The position numbers and the translations under genes were made by a program. From OAS926 sp035503715 (lineage in GTDB: Bacteria; Pseudomonadota; Alphaproteobacteria; Rhizobiales; Rhizobiaceae), in assembly GCA_035503715.1 (NCBI GenBank), contig DATJTE010000078.1:1-64000 (forward strand): a stretch of 64,000 nucleotides of DNA, given 5' to 3'. Each line of letters opens with the position of its first letter. The stretch's first letter is position 1. The notes under the pieces were generated by a model, which searched no databases, had not been told where the DNA came from, and saw only the letters and a list, made by a program, of their open reading frames with translations. Shown piece after piece: positions 46,274 to 56,602 of the stretch.

Positions 46274-47541
46274 GCTTTCCGCTGGACGCCGTCCGCGCCG
46301 ACTTTCCCGCTCTCACTCTGGCTGACACAGGCCGTCGGCGTATCTATCTCGACAATCCGGCGGGCACGCAGGTGCCCAAAGGCGTGGCGGACGCGGTGGC
46401 GCGCTGCCTCATCGAAACCAACGCCAATCTCGGCGGCCATTTCGCCACGACGGTCGCGGCCGGCGACGTGGTCGAGTCAGCACATCATGCGATGGCGGAT
46501 TTCCTCGGCGCGGCGAGCCATGAGGAGGTGATCGTCGGGCCGAACATGACGACACTCACCTACCAGATGTCGCGCACGCTCGGCAGCATGTTCCAGCCGG
46601 GCGACGAGATCGTGCTGACCCGCATGGACCATGAGGGCAACGTTTCGCCCTGGCTGCAGCTTGCCGAGGATCGCGGACTTTCGGTGAAATTCGTACCGTT
46701 CGACCAAGAGAGCTGGCAGGTCGAGGAAGACGCCTTGAAGGGAGCGCTGACCGACAGGACAAAGCTCGTCGCGATGACCTATGCGAGCAATCTGACCGGC
46801 TCGATCAACGACATCGGCGGGCTGGTGAAAATCGCACGCGACGCGGGCGCGATCACCTATGTCGACGCCGTGCAGTTTGCGCCGCACGGCGCCGTCGATG
46901 TCCAGGCGCTAGGCTGCGATTTCCTCGCCTGCTCCTCATACAAATTTTTCGGCCCACACCTCGGCATCCTTTATGGCCGCAAGGCGCTGATCGAAGGTCT
47001 GATCCCCTACAAATGCCGCTGTTCGTCGAACGATCTACCGGAGCGTTTTGAAACAGGCACGCCGCAGATCGAGCTGCTGGCTGGCCTTGTCGCGACGGTT
47101 TCGTATTTCGAGCGGTTGGGCGAGAAAGCCGGCGCGAAGGGCTCGCGGCGTGAAAAAATCAGCGCCGCTTTCGGAGCCGCTACGGCCTACGAAGCACCTT
47201 TGGCGCTGCGCCTGATCGACGGGCTATCGACCGTAAAAGGCCTGAAAGTACAAGGAATTACCGACCCGAAACACATTGCTCATCGCGTCCCGACGGTGTC
47301 CTTCACGATCGACGGAATATCGCCTGACGCCATTGTCCGCGAACTGGCGGCCGAGAACATCTTTGTGTGGTCCGGACACAACTATGCCTGGGAAGTTGTC
47401 CATCAACTCGGCATTCCGGCCGAAGAAGGGGTCGTCAGGATCGGCGCGGCGCATTACAACACGGCCGCGGAGATCGATGAGACGCTTGAAGCCGTTCACC
47501 GGACGGTCGCAATGCTGAGACAGGATCGCCCCAAAAGATAG
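46270..47541 (+). CDS. Cysteine desulfurase-like class V aminotransferase
   Basis: 423 residues, PLP fold type I. The Schiff-base lysine is in ACSSYKFFGPHLGILYG and the N-terminal motif is IYLDNPAGTQVPKGV. Conserved helix ADFLGA and THAxDxY-like YVDAVQFAPHGAVDVQ support the family. A TTG at 46264 could add two residues, but the ATG at 46270 is better. This clade (often called cysteine desulfurase-like) lacks a proven sulfur role. Joined to the aldo/keto reductase by a four-base overlap. Confidence 0.88.
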   Translation: MSFPLDAVRADFPALTLADTGRRRIYLDNPAGTQVPKGVADAVARCLIETNANLGGHFATTVAAGDVVESAHHAMADFLGAASHEEVIVGPNMTTLTYQMSRTLGSMFQPGDEIVLTRMDHEGNVSPWLQLAEDRGLSVKFVPFDQESWQVEEDALKGALTDRTKLVAMTYASNLTGSINDIGGLVKIARDAGAITYVDAVQFAPHGAVDVQALGCDFLACSSYKFFGPHLGILYGRKALIEGLIPYKCRCSSNDLPERFETGTPQIELLAGLVATVSYFERLGEKAGAKGSRREKISAAFGAATAYEAPLALRLIDGLSTVKGLKVQGITDPKHIAHRVPTVSFTIDGISPDAIVRELAAENIFVWSGHNYAWEVVHQLGIPAEEGVVRIGAAHYNTAAEIDETLEAVHRTVAMLRQDRPKR

Positions 47542-47641
47542 ACCTCGGGGAAATTGACATCGGCGCAGAAGCCCCGTCTACTCCGCCCGGTTCTAGGGCG
47601 GTCGCCGACGGGTTCTGAAGGACAAGCAGCGGAAGGGTTTT

Positions 47642-47887
47642 ATGGACAATTACGAGGGCTTCGCGGTTGCCGTCATCATTGCCTTCGGCGTGCTGATCAT
47701 CGCCGGTTTGATGGCCGCCAATATCGCGGTCGCGGAAAAGGATGGCTTCCTCTTTGCGCTGGGCGCTGCCGGCACGGCATGGCTGTCCGGCCACGCGGTT
47801 CTGTTCAACCGCCCGCGCACCTACGGCATCCTGGTCGCGCTGACCGCCGCCTTCTGCGTCGCCTCGATCATCATCCTGGTGCGGTAG
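47642..47887 (+). CDS. Small membrane protein
   Basis: 81 residues with three hydrophobic segments (about 6-28, 36-52, 58-80), almost nothing outside the membrane, and an acidic start MDNYEGF. ATG preceded by GGAAGGG. No family recognised. It converges on the glycosidase gene, with a hairpin between their ends. Confidence 0.6.
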   Translation: MDNYEGFAVAVIIAFGVLIIAGLMAANIAVAEKDGFLFALGAAGTAWLSGHAVLFNRPRTYGILVALTAAFCVASIIILVR

Positions 47888-47893
47888 GACACC

Positions 47894-47926
47894 GCATGCC
47901 GCCGGCAGAACGTCGGCGGCGTCATG
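47894..47926. terminator. Hairpin between convergent genes, possible bidirectional terminator
   Basis: GCATGCCGCCG pairs with CGGCGG(CGT)CATGC around a nine-base loop, a GC-rich stem with a three-base bulge. It overlaps the glycosidase stop. T-richness behind it is weak (CTTTCC), so termination strength is uncertain. Confidence 0.45.
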
Positions 47927-49199
47927 CTTTCCGCAAGAACTCGATCACCATCGCAGCCGTCCAGGTGAAACGCCCGCCGCCGAGCGGCGCGCCGTCCATC
48001 GGGTCGTAATATTCGGCAAAGCCGCTTTCCTCGATAAGCCTGAGACTCGACCGCGAGATACGATCCGCGACAGCGGTTTCGCCGCGTGCCGTGAGCCCAT
48101 CGGCGATCATGTAGTTCACGACCAGCCAGACCGGGCCGCGCCAGTAGCGTTTGGAGTCGAAGCGTGGATCGGACGGCTCGTGCGAGGGCACGATGTAGGT
48201 GCATTGCTCCGCCAGCTTTTCGATCGTGCGGGCAATCGAATCCGCCCGCGCTTTCGGGATGCCGGCGAAAACCGGCATCAGGCCGCCGATCGAGCGGCTG
48301 TCGATCAGCTTTCCCGTCACGCGGTCGAGGCAGAGATATTGCTGCTGAGGCTCGCTCCACAGCCGCTCCATCGCGGCAATACCTTTTTCGGCCCGTGCAC
48401 GGTTCAGCGAGGCGAGCGCCGGCTCGCCGAGCTCCAATGCCAGGTCGGCGAGGTCGGACGACGAGCGGATCAGGATCGCATTGAAGCCCGGATCGACGAT
48501 CTGGAACGGTGAGGCATCGTGCAGCCTGGCATTGTCCCAGCCGAGCCCACGAAAATGCTGCACCAGCCAGAGGTAGCGGTCGTATTGCGCCTTGGTTGGC
48601 CGGTGCGCCGGGTCGGCGTGCTGGGTGTCGCGGCGCACATAGGGCTCGACGCCGTGCGTCGGCACGCGTTCGAAGGCTTCGTCCCAGTCGATGGAATTGT
48701 CGCGGCCGGATTCCCACGGATGGATGATCGCCACCAGCCCTTCGCCGCGCGGGTCGCGGCTGTCGTAGAACCAGCGGTGCCAGGCATCGATCTTGGGCAG
48801 CAGCGCGCGGGCGCGTCGCGCTGCTTCGGCCTTGTTCCTGGCGCGGTCATAGAGGCGCTTCACGGCAAAGCCGGCGACGGCCGGCTGCGTGATGCCTGAC
48901 GTCGCGACGGGCCGTCCGGTCTTCCAGACATCGGGACCGGGGAAATAGCCGTCGTTCCAGACGTGGAAGACGATATGCGGCACCATGCCGTCCGGCCACT
49001 GGTGCTCGAACAGCGTCTCGATCTCGGTCCAGGCGCGCGCTTCGTCGTAATGCGCCTGGCCGAGTGCGGTGAAGCAGGAATCCCAGTTCCACTGGAAAGG
49101 ATAAAGCCCCTTGGTGGGGATCGTGTAGGCGCCCTGGTCGTTTTCCTTCAGCACCTCGACGGCGCGGTCGATGAAGTCGGCATGTGTGATGGCAGTCAT
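47922..49199 (-). CDS. GH63-like glycoside hydrolase (mannosyl-/glucosylglycerate hydrolase type)
   Basis: 425 residues, (alpha/alpha)6 barrel. The pattern LYPFQWNWDSCFTALG near residue 32, HIVFHVWNDGYFPGP, IIHPWESGRDNSIDWDEAF and a C-terminal KRYWRGPVWLVVNYMI match the GH63 group that includes bacterial mannosylglycerate and glucosylglycerate hydrolases. The catalytic aspartate is likely in ESGRDNS. There is no signal peptide, so it acts in the cytoplasm, on whatever the neighbouring ABC importer brings in. The exact glycoside is not proven. Confidence 0.78.
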   Translation of the reverse strand: MTAITHADFIDRAVEVLKENDQGAYTIPTKGLYPFQWNWDSCFTALGQAHYDEARAWTEIETLFEHQWPDGMVPHIVFHVWNDGYFPGPDVWKTGRPVATSGITQPAVAGFAVKRLYDRARNKAEAARRARALLPKIDAWHRWFYDSRDPRGEGLVAIIHPWESGRDNSIDWDEAFERVPTHGVEPYVRRDTQHADPAHRPTKAQYDRYLWLVQHFRGLGWDNARLHDASPFQIVDPGFNAILIRSSSDLADLALELGEPALASLNRARAEKGIAAMERLWSEPQQQYLCLDRVTGKLIDSRSIGGLMPVFAGIPKARADSIARTIEKLAEQCTYIVPSHEPSDPRFDSKRYWRGPVWLVVNYMIADGLTARGETAVADRISRSSLRLIEESGFAEYYDPMDGAPLGGGRFTWTAAMVIEFLRKA

Positions 49200-49229
49200 G
49201 GCTTTGTTCTTCTTGGGCAGGTGATGTGA

Positions 49230-50273
<1,044 letters not shown>

Positions 50274-50282
50274 TTCGGTCCC

Positions 50283-51131
50283 CTAACGGTTGGCGATGCC
50301 CCACATGGCGAAGAGATATTTGCGCACGGCGAAGATGAAGATCAGCGCCGGCACGACGAGTGCAAAACCGCCCGCGAATTTTAGATAGAGCGGCGAGACG
50401 TTGAGACTTTGCAGTAGGAAGGCCGTCAGCGTCCGGTTCTCGATGGTGAGCACCGCCGCGGCGAAAACCTCGTTCCACGAGATGGTGAAGGCAAAGACGG
50501 CGGATGCCGCGATGCCTGGCAGCGCGAGCGGCATGACCACCTTCCAGAACGCCTGGAAGCGCGTGCAGCCGAGCGTCCAGGCCGCCTCTTCCAGCTCGAC
50601 CGGGATGCCGGAGAAGAGCGAGAAGGTTATCAGTACGGCGAACGGCAGCGCGAGTGTTGTGTGAACGATGGCGAGGCCGAAGGCGGTATCGTCCAGACCC
50701 GTGCGGATGAACATCACCGCCAGCGGCAGCGCCAGCAGCGGCAGGGGAAACGCGCGCGTCATCAGGACAAGAAAGCGGAACGCTTCCTTGCCCGGAAAGT
50801 CGAAGCGTGAGAGCGCATAGCCCGCTGGCGCGCCGATGCCGATCGACATGATCATCGTGAAGACAGCGACCAGCACCGAGTTCCACAGCGCCTTGGCGAC
50901 GCCGGCAAAGTTGACGAAGAAAGCGAGGCTACCCGTGTCGAAGGACGGCCAGAACCGTTTCGGGAAGCCGGTCACCTCGTTCGGCGATGAGAGTGCGTTG
51001 ACGAGCAGCAGATAGATCGGCAGCAGCACCCACACGCAGAGCACGACGACGATGGCGATGAGCAGCCAGTTTCGCGCTTTGCGCACCTCGGGATAGGCGG
51101 TGGCGGGTGCGTCCGATGTGACGGCGGTCAT
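50283..51131 (-). CDS. Carbohydrate ABC transporter permease (MalG type)
   Basis: 282 residues, six helices. The EAA loop is visible as ELEEAAWTLGCTRFQAFWKVVMPLALPG (quoted in part: EEAAWTLGCTRFQAF). Overlaps the first permease gene by four bases (ATGA), so the two are made in equal amount and pair in the membrane. Confidence 0.93.
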   Translation of the reverse strand: MTAVTSDAPATAYPEVRKARNWLLIAIVVVLCVWVLLPIYLLLVNALSSPNEVTGFPKRFWPSFDTGSLAFFVNFAGVAKALWNSVLVAVFTMIMSIGIGAPAGYALSRFDFPGKEAFRFLVLMTRAFPLPLLALPLAVMFIRTGLDDTAFGLAIVHTTLALPFAVLITFSLFSGIPVELEEAAWTLGCTRFQAFWKVVMPLALPGIAASAVFAFTISWNEVFAAAVLTIENRTLTAFLLQSLNVSPLYLKFAGGFALVVPALIFIFAVRKYLFAMWGIANR

Positions 51132-51973
51132 ATCCGTGCCTCCTTCGGAACGCGCAGCGCGTAGAGGAAGAACAGCGTGAACGCGATGGAGATCGCCAGG
51201 ATCAGCATCGCGAAGGCGGCGGCGACGTTGCGGTCCTGAAGCGCGAACTGCCAGTGATAGGTCTCGCCCATCAGCACCGGCAGGTTGGTGCCGCCAAGTG
51301 CGGCGACCACCGCGAACACCTCAAAGGCGAGGATGACGCGCAGGATGATCGCGGTCTGGAGGCTCGGCCTGAGCAGTGGCAGCGTGACCTTGGTGAAGCG
51401 CTTCCAGCGGCCGGCGCCGAACACCTCCGCGGCCTCACCATACTCCTTCGGGATCAGCCCCATGCCGGCGACGAGGATGACCATCATGATCGCGGTGGCG
51501 CGCCAGACTTCAGCGAGCACGACGGCGATGAAGATCGAGAGTTTCGACTGGAAGCCGAGGAACATGACCGGTTGGTCGGTGACGCCGAGCCCGACAAGCA
51601 TGGTGTTCAGGAAGCCGGATTGTTCGAAGATGGCGAGCCAGATCAGCCCAGCCGCGAGGTCGGAAATGCCGAGCGGAATGGCAAAAATGTAAAGGATTGC
51701 CGAGCGGCCACGGTCCAGATTGGAGACGATCGAGGCCATGGACAGCGCCAGCGCAAGCTGCAGCGGCACCACGATGACCGCGAGCAGCATCGTGTTCCTC
51801 AGTGTGTCTGGAAACTTCCAGTGCCCCGTCATCTCGCGAAAATTGTCGAGCGTGACGGCGCCGTCGCGCGAAAAGGCTTCCCAGGCGACGAGCACGAACG
51901 GGTAGAGGAAGAAGACGACCAGGAACAGCGTCGCCGGAGCGAGCAGATAATAGGGCAGGGCCTTCGGGTTCAT
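51128..51973 (-). CDS. Carbohydrate ABC transporter permease (MalF type)
   Basis: 281 residues, six helices. The EAA-type loop is EYGEAAEVFGAGRWKRFTKV, followed by TLPLLRPSLQTA. The N-terminus (LLAPATLFLVVFFLYPFVLV) is typical of MalF-like sugar permeases without the large periplasmic loop. Separated from the binding-protein gene by 142 bases holding strong hairpins. Confidence 0.93.
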   Translation of the reverse strand: MNPKALPYYLLAPATLFLVVFFLYPFVLVAWEAFSRDGAVTLDNFREMTGHWKFPDTLRNTMLLAVIVVPLQLALALSMASIVSNLDRGRSAILYIFAIPLGISDLAAGLIWLAIFEQSGFLNTMLVGLGVTDQPVMFLGFQSKLSIFIAVVLAEVWRATAIMMVILVAGMGLIPKEYGEAAEVFGAGRWKRFTKVTLPLLRPSLQTAIILRVILAFEVFAVVAALGGTNLPVLMGETYHWQFALQDRNVAAAFAMLILAISIAFTLFFLYALRVPKEARI

Positions 51974-52028
51974 GGCTCTCCTCCAGGGATGGACGCCCGT
52001 GGAAACCGATGATCGATCCTCGCCGGCG

Positions 52029-52102
52029 TCTCTCCCGCGTGACCCGCACGGGAGAGAGCCGGAGAGGGGCGGGACGTCCGGGGCCGAAGCGCCGGACGCC
52101 CC
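52029..52102 (-). promoter_or_regulatory. Two strong RNA hairpins between binding-protein and permease genes
   Basis: Hairpin one (52029-52057) has a nine-bp stem TCTCTCCCG/CGGGAGAGA. Hairpin two (52066-52102) has CGTCCGG/CCGGACG extended by GGGG/CCCC. The second lies 14 bases behind the binding-protein stop (minus strand). Such structures often shield the upstream message and reduce expression of the permeases. Confidence 0.6.
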
Positions 52103-52115
52103 AGGGAGGAGCTCC

Positions 52116-53381
52116 TTATTCGACCGGGCAGGGGCCTTCGGAGGCCGCGTCCGGCGCCCAGCACGGGGCCTTCGCCTGGTCGATGAGACCCTTCAGCGTC
52201 TGCGCCTGCTCGTCGAGCACGCCGCGCACATCCTGGCCGCCGAGCACGATGCGCTCGTATGTGTCGGTATAGACCTGGTTGAACTTGCCACCGAGATCGC
52301 CAAGGCCGATCGGCAACAGCGCCGGCAGTGCATCGGCGGCGCCGGTCATGGCGGCGATGGCCGGGCCGGACTGCTTGACCGAGTTCGGCATGTCGTCAGG
52401 CAGCGCCACCTCGACCACTGGGAAGAAGTTGGTGGCGCGCAGCGTGGCGATCTGCGTCTCCGGCTCCATCATAAAGGCGACGAGAGCCTTCGACTTCTCC
52501 ATGTCGGGCGCGGTGCTCGGGATGCCGATGCCGGCAATCACCGGCATGAAGCCGCGGCCTGCCGGGCCGGCTGGCGCCGGGAAGGCGACGAAGTCGTCCG
52601 GCTTCTGGTTGAACGCATCGGCAAGACGGGCGACGTGATCGAATGCGACCCACACTTCTTCCGTCAGCAGTGGCTGTTGCATGAAGGCGTAGTTGGTCGA
52701 GTTCGGGTTGGTGTACGTCCAGAGTTCCTTGAACTTGTTCCAGGCCGTCTCGGCTTCTGCCGAGCGGAACTTCGTCACCATCGACTTGGTGTAGGAGGGC
52801 AGCAGAAAACCCTGGAAGAAGCGGTGCTTCAGGCCGTCCGGGCCGCCGGGGAAGCCGAACTTCGGCGAGCCGGTCTTTTCGGCGAGGTTCTTCGACCAGG
52901 CGATCAACTGGTCATAGGTGATGGTGTTCAGGTCCGTACCTTCCGGCAGGAACTCCAGCGCCTTCTTGTTGGCGGCCATGATGTAGGTCGCCTGCATCCA
53001 CGGCAGATATTTCTGTTCCGAGGTGCCGAGATTGCCGAGCTTGGCGTAGCCTTCATTGACCTTCGCGCCGGCGAGGTCGATGGCCGACAGATCGACGAGA
53101 TCATTCGGCATCGACGCGAAGCTGCCATGCAGCGCGCCCAGCAGCCCGATCGTGCCGGAACCGGCCTGAAGCTCCGCCTGGATGCGGGTCAGCCACGGGC
53201 CATCGTCCTGCGGCTGGTAGTCGACGCCGCCCTCGAAGCCGGAGAGCACCTGGTCGCGCATCTTCTGCGTTTCCTCGACCGGTTTGGCCTGGGTCGACCA
53301 GAACAGGATCTGCGCGTTCGCGCTCGTTGCTGCGAGCGAAACCGCGAAGGCTGCGAGCCCGATCAGTCTCAAAGCTTTCAT
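52116..53381 (-). CDS. Sugar ABC transporter substrate-binding protein
   Basis: 421 residues. The signal peptide (LIGLAAFAVSLAATSANA) leads to a family-1 extracellular solute-binding protein, spanning the periplasmic two-lobe fold (FEGGVDYQPQDDGPW, LPWMQATYIMAANKKALEFL, SPKFGFPGGPDGLKHRFFQG). Strong ribosome site AGGGAGGAAG before the ATG. It gives the importer its specificity; the ligand is not readable from sequence, but the operon glycosidase hints at a small glycoside. Confidence 0.93.
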   Translation of the reverse strand: MKALRLIGLAAFAVSLAATSANAQILFWSTQAKPVEETQKMRDQVLSGFEGGVDYQPQDDGPWLTRIQAELQAGSGTIGLLGALHGSFASMPNDLVDLSAIDLAGAKVNEGYAKLGNLGTSEQKYLPWMQATYIMAANKKALEFLPEGTDLNTITYDQLIAWSKNLAEKTGSPKFGFPGGPDGLKHRFFQGFLLPSYTKSMVTKFRSAEAETAWNKFKELWTYTNPNSTNYAFMQQPLLTEEVWVAFDHVARLADAFNQKPDDFVAFPAPAGPAGRGFMPVIAGIGIPSTAPDMEKSKALVAFMMEPETQIATLRATNFFPVVEVALPDDMPNSVKQSGPAIAAMTGAADALPALLPIGLGDLGGKFNQVYTDTYERIVLGGQDVRGVLDEQAQTLKGLIDQAKAPCWAPDAASEGPCPVE

Positions 53382-53432
53382 ATCATCTTCCTCCCTGTTT
53401 GCGTGCCGGTGTTTTCCGGGTTGGTTTTGGTT

Positions 53433-54464
53433 TCAGGTTCTTGGCGCCGGACCGTGACTGGCGCGTGCGACCAGTGCCGGCTTGATCAGCCGTGTCAGCG
53501 ATCCCTTCGGTTTCTCGATGATCACGGTGAGCAGCATTTCCGCGATCTCGCGTGCACACTGCCGGATCGACGCGTCGAAGGTGGTGAGACCCGGCGGCGC
53601 GTAGGCGGAGGCAACGATATTGTCGAAGCCGATGACGGAAAGATCGCGCGGGATCGAAAGGCCGATGCGCGCCGCTTCCTCCATCACCGTCAGCGCCAGT
53701 TCGTCGAAAAGCCCTATGATCGCGGTTGGCCGCTGCGATTGGGAGAGAAGCTTGTGAACGGCGTGAATACGCGCGCCCCGGTCGAAGCGCGGCGCGGTGG
53801 CGACCTCGAGCGTCACGGATGGATCACCGCGTCTGGCAATTGCGGCTGCAAGACCGTCCTGGCGCAAATGCCGGAACGTCATCGGCTCGGAAATCGTGAC
53901 GAGGCCAAAGCGCCGGTGGCCGAGCGCGTAAAGCATGTCGAAGGCTTCGGCGAAGGCGTGCGCGCCGTCCGTGTCCAGCCAGTTGTAGGGGATCTCCGGG
54001 TCGAGCAGGCGGCCATGCGCCACAAACGGGAAACCGCGCTCGCCGAGATAGGCGATGCGCTCGTCCACTTCGGCGATGCGGGTGACGACGACGCCGTCGG
54101 CGCGGCCGGATTCGACCAGGTGGCGCAGCACGGCGAGTTCGGAATGATCTTCGGCGGCCGTGGCAAGGATCAGATCGTTGCCGCGCTGCACGAGACCTTC
54201 GCCGAGCCCTGTGACGAACTCGCCGAGGAAGGAGTCCACGAGATTCGGCCCGCGGATCGGCAGGACCAGCCCGGCGAAGCCCGAGCGGCCGGAGACGAGT
54301 GTGCGGGCGGCGGTGTTGGGAACATAACCCAGTTCGCGGGCGGCTTCTGCGACGCGTTGCCGGGTTTTGAGCGCGATCTGCTCATGGCCGGCCAAGGCGC
54401 GCGACACGGTCGGGATCGACAGGTCGAGCCTGGCTGCAAGCTCCTTGAGCGTTTTCGGCCGCAT
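53433..54464 (-). CDS. LacI family transcriptional regulator
   Basis: 343 residues from the ATG at 54464. LacI-type headpiece KTLKELAARLDLSIPTVSRALAGHE (quoted in part: LKELAARLDLSIPTVSRAL) and hinge helix region AARTLVSGRSG, then a periplasmic-binding-like sensor domain. First gene of the operon running to the glycosidase, 51 bases before the binding-protein gene. Two inverted operators sit directly upstream, so it likely represses itself and the whole operon until the imported sugar or a product binds. Confidence 0.93.
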   Translation of the reverse strand: MRPKTLKELAARLDLSIPTVSRALAGHEQIALKTRQRVAEAARELGYVPNTAARTLVSGRSGFAGLVLPIRGPNLVDSFLGEFVTGLGEGLVQRGNDLILATAAEDHSELAVLRHLVESGRADGVVVTRIAEVDERIAYLGERGFPFVAHGRLLDPEIPYNWLDTDGAHAFAEAFDMLYALGHRRFGLVTISEPMTFRHLRQDGLAAAIARRGDPSVTLEVATAPRFDRGARIHAVHKLLSQSQRPTAIIGLFDELALTVMEEAARIGLSIPRDLSVIGFDNIVASAYAPPGLTTFDASIRQCAREIAEMLLTVIIEKPKGSLTRLIKPALVARASHGPAPRT

Positions 54465-54484
54465 CGATCCTCCCAGACGAAGCG

Positions 54485-54529
54485 TTAAAACGTTTGCACA
54501 GCGATGCACGCTGATTGCAAACGTTTTAA
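54485..54529. promoter_or_regulatory. Paired LacI-type operators
   Basis: TTAAAACGTTTGCA (54485-54498) and its exact reverse complement TGCAAACGTTTTAA (54516-54529), 17 bases apart. Each contains the AAACGTTT palindrome typical of LacI-family operators. They lie 20-65 bases before the lacI-type start. Confidence 0.75.
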
Positions 54530-54654
54530 AAGAAGATACACCGAACAGGTCGGAAGTCAACCGAGGCGTTTCCGCGGGTCAATCAGCTGCCGGTTGTCAT
54601 TGGTGCCTTGGCGTTCGGTTCTGCTAGCTTCGGTGTCTCAACGGCGAGGCTCCC

Positions 54655-55467
54655 ATGACCATCCGCATTCTGTCGCTCAACGCCTGGGGCGGAAAGCTGC
54701 ACGAACTGCTCATGCCATACCTGAAGGCTGCGGATGCGGATGTGTTCTGCCTGCAGGAGGTGGTGCGCACCACGGACGCGCCGAGCGAATGGCTGACCTA
54801 TCGCGACAGTGACCGCGTCTTGCCGCAGCGCGCCAACATGTTCGACGAACTCCGCGCGCTCTTGCCCGGCCATGACGGATTTTTCTGTCCGACTGCGCGA
54901 GGCGAACTCTTTGATGAAAACGAGAGACGGGTGCTCTCCGAATTCGGGCTCGCGACGTTTGTGCGCACGTCGCTGCCGGTGATCGGCCAGGCGCTGGATT
55001 TCGTCTACGGCGAATTTTCGCCGGGCGGATGGGGCGCCCGGCCGCGGGCGCGCAACGCGCATGTCGTCCGGATTTTTGACTACGAGAAAAGCGCGCCGCT
55101 GACGGTCGCGCATATGCACGGCCTGCACGATCCGGCCGGCAAAGGCGACACCCAGGCTCGGGTGAAGCAGGCCGACGCGTTTGTGGAGATCATTCGGAGC
55201 GTCTGGCGGCCGGGCGAGCGGCTTGTCGTTTGCGGCGACTTCAACGTGTTGCCGGGCAGCGTGACATTTGATGCGCTCGCTGCACTGGGTCTTTACGACC
55301 TTGTGACAGCGCGCGGCTTCACCGATACGCGCACCTCGCACTATGCGAAGCCGCAGCGCTTTGCCGACTACATGCTGGTGACGCCCGACGTTGAGGTCAA
55401 ACGCTTCGACGTGGTGGCTGAGCCCGAAGTTGCCGACCACCGCGCGCTGCTGCTGGAAATCGGATAG
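54655..55467 (+). CDS. Endonuclease/exonuclease/phosphatase family protein
   Basis: 270 residues, EEP fold (DNase I/Mg-dependent phosphodiesterase superfamily). Motifs: ILSLNAWGG (Asn), CLQEVVRTTD (catalytic Glu), HMHGLHDPAGK, VVCGDFNVLPGS (Asp/Asn) and the C-terminal VADHRALLLEIG (Asp-His pair). No signal peptide. Substrate may be DNA, nucleotide, sphingolipid or sugar phosphate; it cannot be told from the fold. Divergent from the lacI-type gene. Confidence 0.88.
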   Translation: MTIRILSLNAWGGKLHELLMPYLKAADADVFCLQEVVRTTDAPSEWLTYRDSDRVLPQRANMFDELRALLPGHDGFFCPTARGELFDENERRVLSEFGLATFVRTSLPVIGQALDFVYGEFSPGGWGARPRARNAHVVRIFDYEKSAPLTVAHMHGLHDPAGKGDTQARVKQADAFVEIIRSVWRPGERLVVCGDFNVLPGSVTFDALAALGLYDLVTARGFTDTRTSHYAKPQRFADYMLVTPDVEVKRFDVVAEPEVADHRALLLEIG

Positions 55468-55582
55468 GCGACAGTATCTCCTGTTTATGAAGTGTGACTG
55501 CCACCGAACTTATGTTTCGGCGACGAACTTGCTATACTTTAGAAGTAAGTAATTTAAGCAATTTCTATCCGGAGGGGAGACC

Positions 55583-56598
55583 ATGGCGCCGCAAAGTGCG
55601 AATCCGCCCAAGATCACCCATGCAAAGCTGAAGACGCGAGCCGAAAAGGCCGATCTCTCCGAAGCCGAGCTCAGCGCCTATTTCAGCAAGGACGAGGCGC
55701 GCTCGAAACCGTTCAAGCCGGCGGTCAAGATCGACACGAACAATGTCGACATGAAGGGCGCCAAGAAACCGACGCCGAAGCAGACCGCCGAGCTTTACCA
55801 GAAGGCGACGCGAACGCCGAAGAAGACAGTCGAGGAAGCAGCACCCGCCAGCGCTCCTAAGACGCTGGCGTCAAAGGCTGAATCCATGTCGAAGACCAGC
55901 GCTGCGGTTGGCAACCGGGTGCTGGGCGAGGGCGATTCCTGGTTCAACCTGCCGCCGATCCTGTATCCACCGACCGCACTCGACATTCTGGACAAGACGC
56001 ATGATGTGCACTCGATCGCCATGTGGGGCGACGAGCTCGACGCCATGGTGTCGAAGAAGCAGTACAAGCAGCCGCTCGCGTCCGGCGCCTTTCGGCATTT
56101 CCTCTTTTCAGGCGGCGGCAATGACGTGCTCGGTTCAATCGATAAGTATGTGCTGCGGCGCAAGAGCGGCGACACGAACCCCGACAACGCACCGAACTAC
56201 GTGAACAGCCAGTTCACGAAGAAACTCGACACCATGATAAAAACTACCGGACGCTCGCGGCGGATGTGCGGACCTTCGCCAAGGCCAAGACGGTGCTCTA
56301 TGTCCATGGCTACGCCAACGCCATCCCACGCAAGAACGGCCCTTATATCGGCACGCCGCTCGCCGCCCTCGACTTCGATCCGGCTTCGGCGCTCGCCAAG
56401 GCGGTGGTGAAGCACATGGTGGCGCTCTTCAACACGGCGCTGAAGAATTTCGCGGCCGGCGAGTCCAGCGTCGTCTATGTCGATGTGCGATCGGCGATGA
56501 CGCAGTCGGATTGGCTCGCCGACGAGATCCACCCGCGCAAATCAGGCTCGGAAAAGATTGCGGCGCTGTTCGCCGACGCGATCAAGAAGAACACATAA
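55583..56598 (+). pseudogene. SGNH/GDSL hydrolase, frameshifted
   Basis: First part (55583 to about 56238): a lysine/alanine-rich N-terminus of about 110 residues, then block I GEGDSWF and block III SGGGNDVLG. At the A5 run near 56237-56242 the frame breaks. From there to TAA at 56596-56598 the sequence in another frame continues (NYRTLAADVRTFAKA) and holds block V DEIHPR (catalytic Asp-His). One extra A would rejoin them into an enzyme of about 338 residues. Either a broken gene or a homopolymer read error. The candidate -10 TATACT at 55533-55538 lies about 45 bases upstream. Confidence 0.8.
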
Positions 56599-56602
56599 AG
56601 GC

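Noticed and set aside
51972..54488. 838-codon open frame opposite the ABC operon
   Set aside because: Covers the binding protein and LacI genes in antisense; no recognisable domain and odd residue content.
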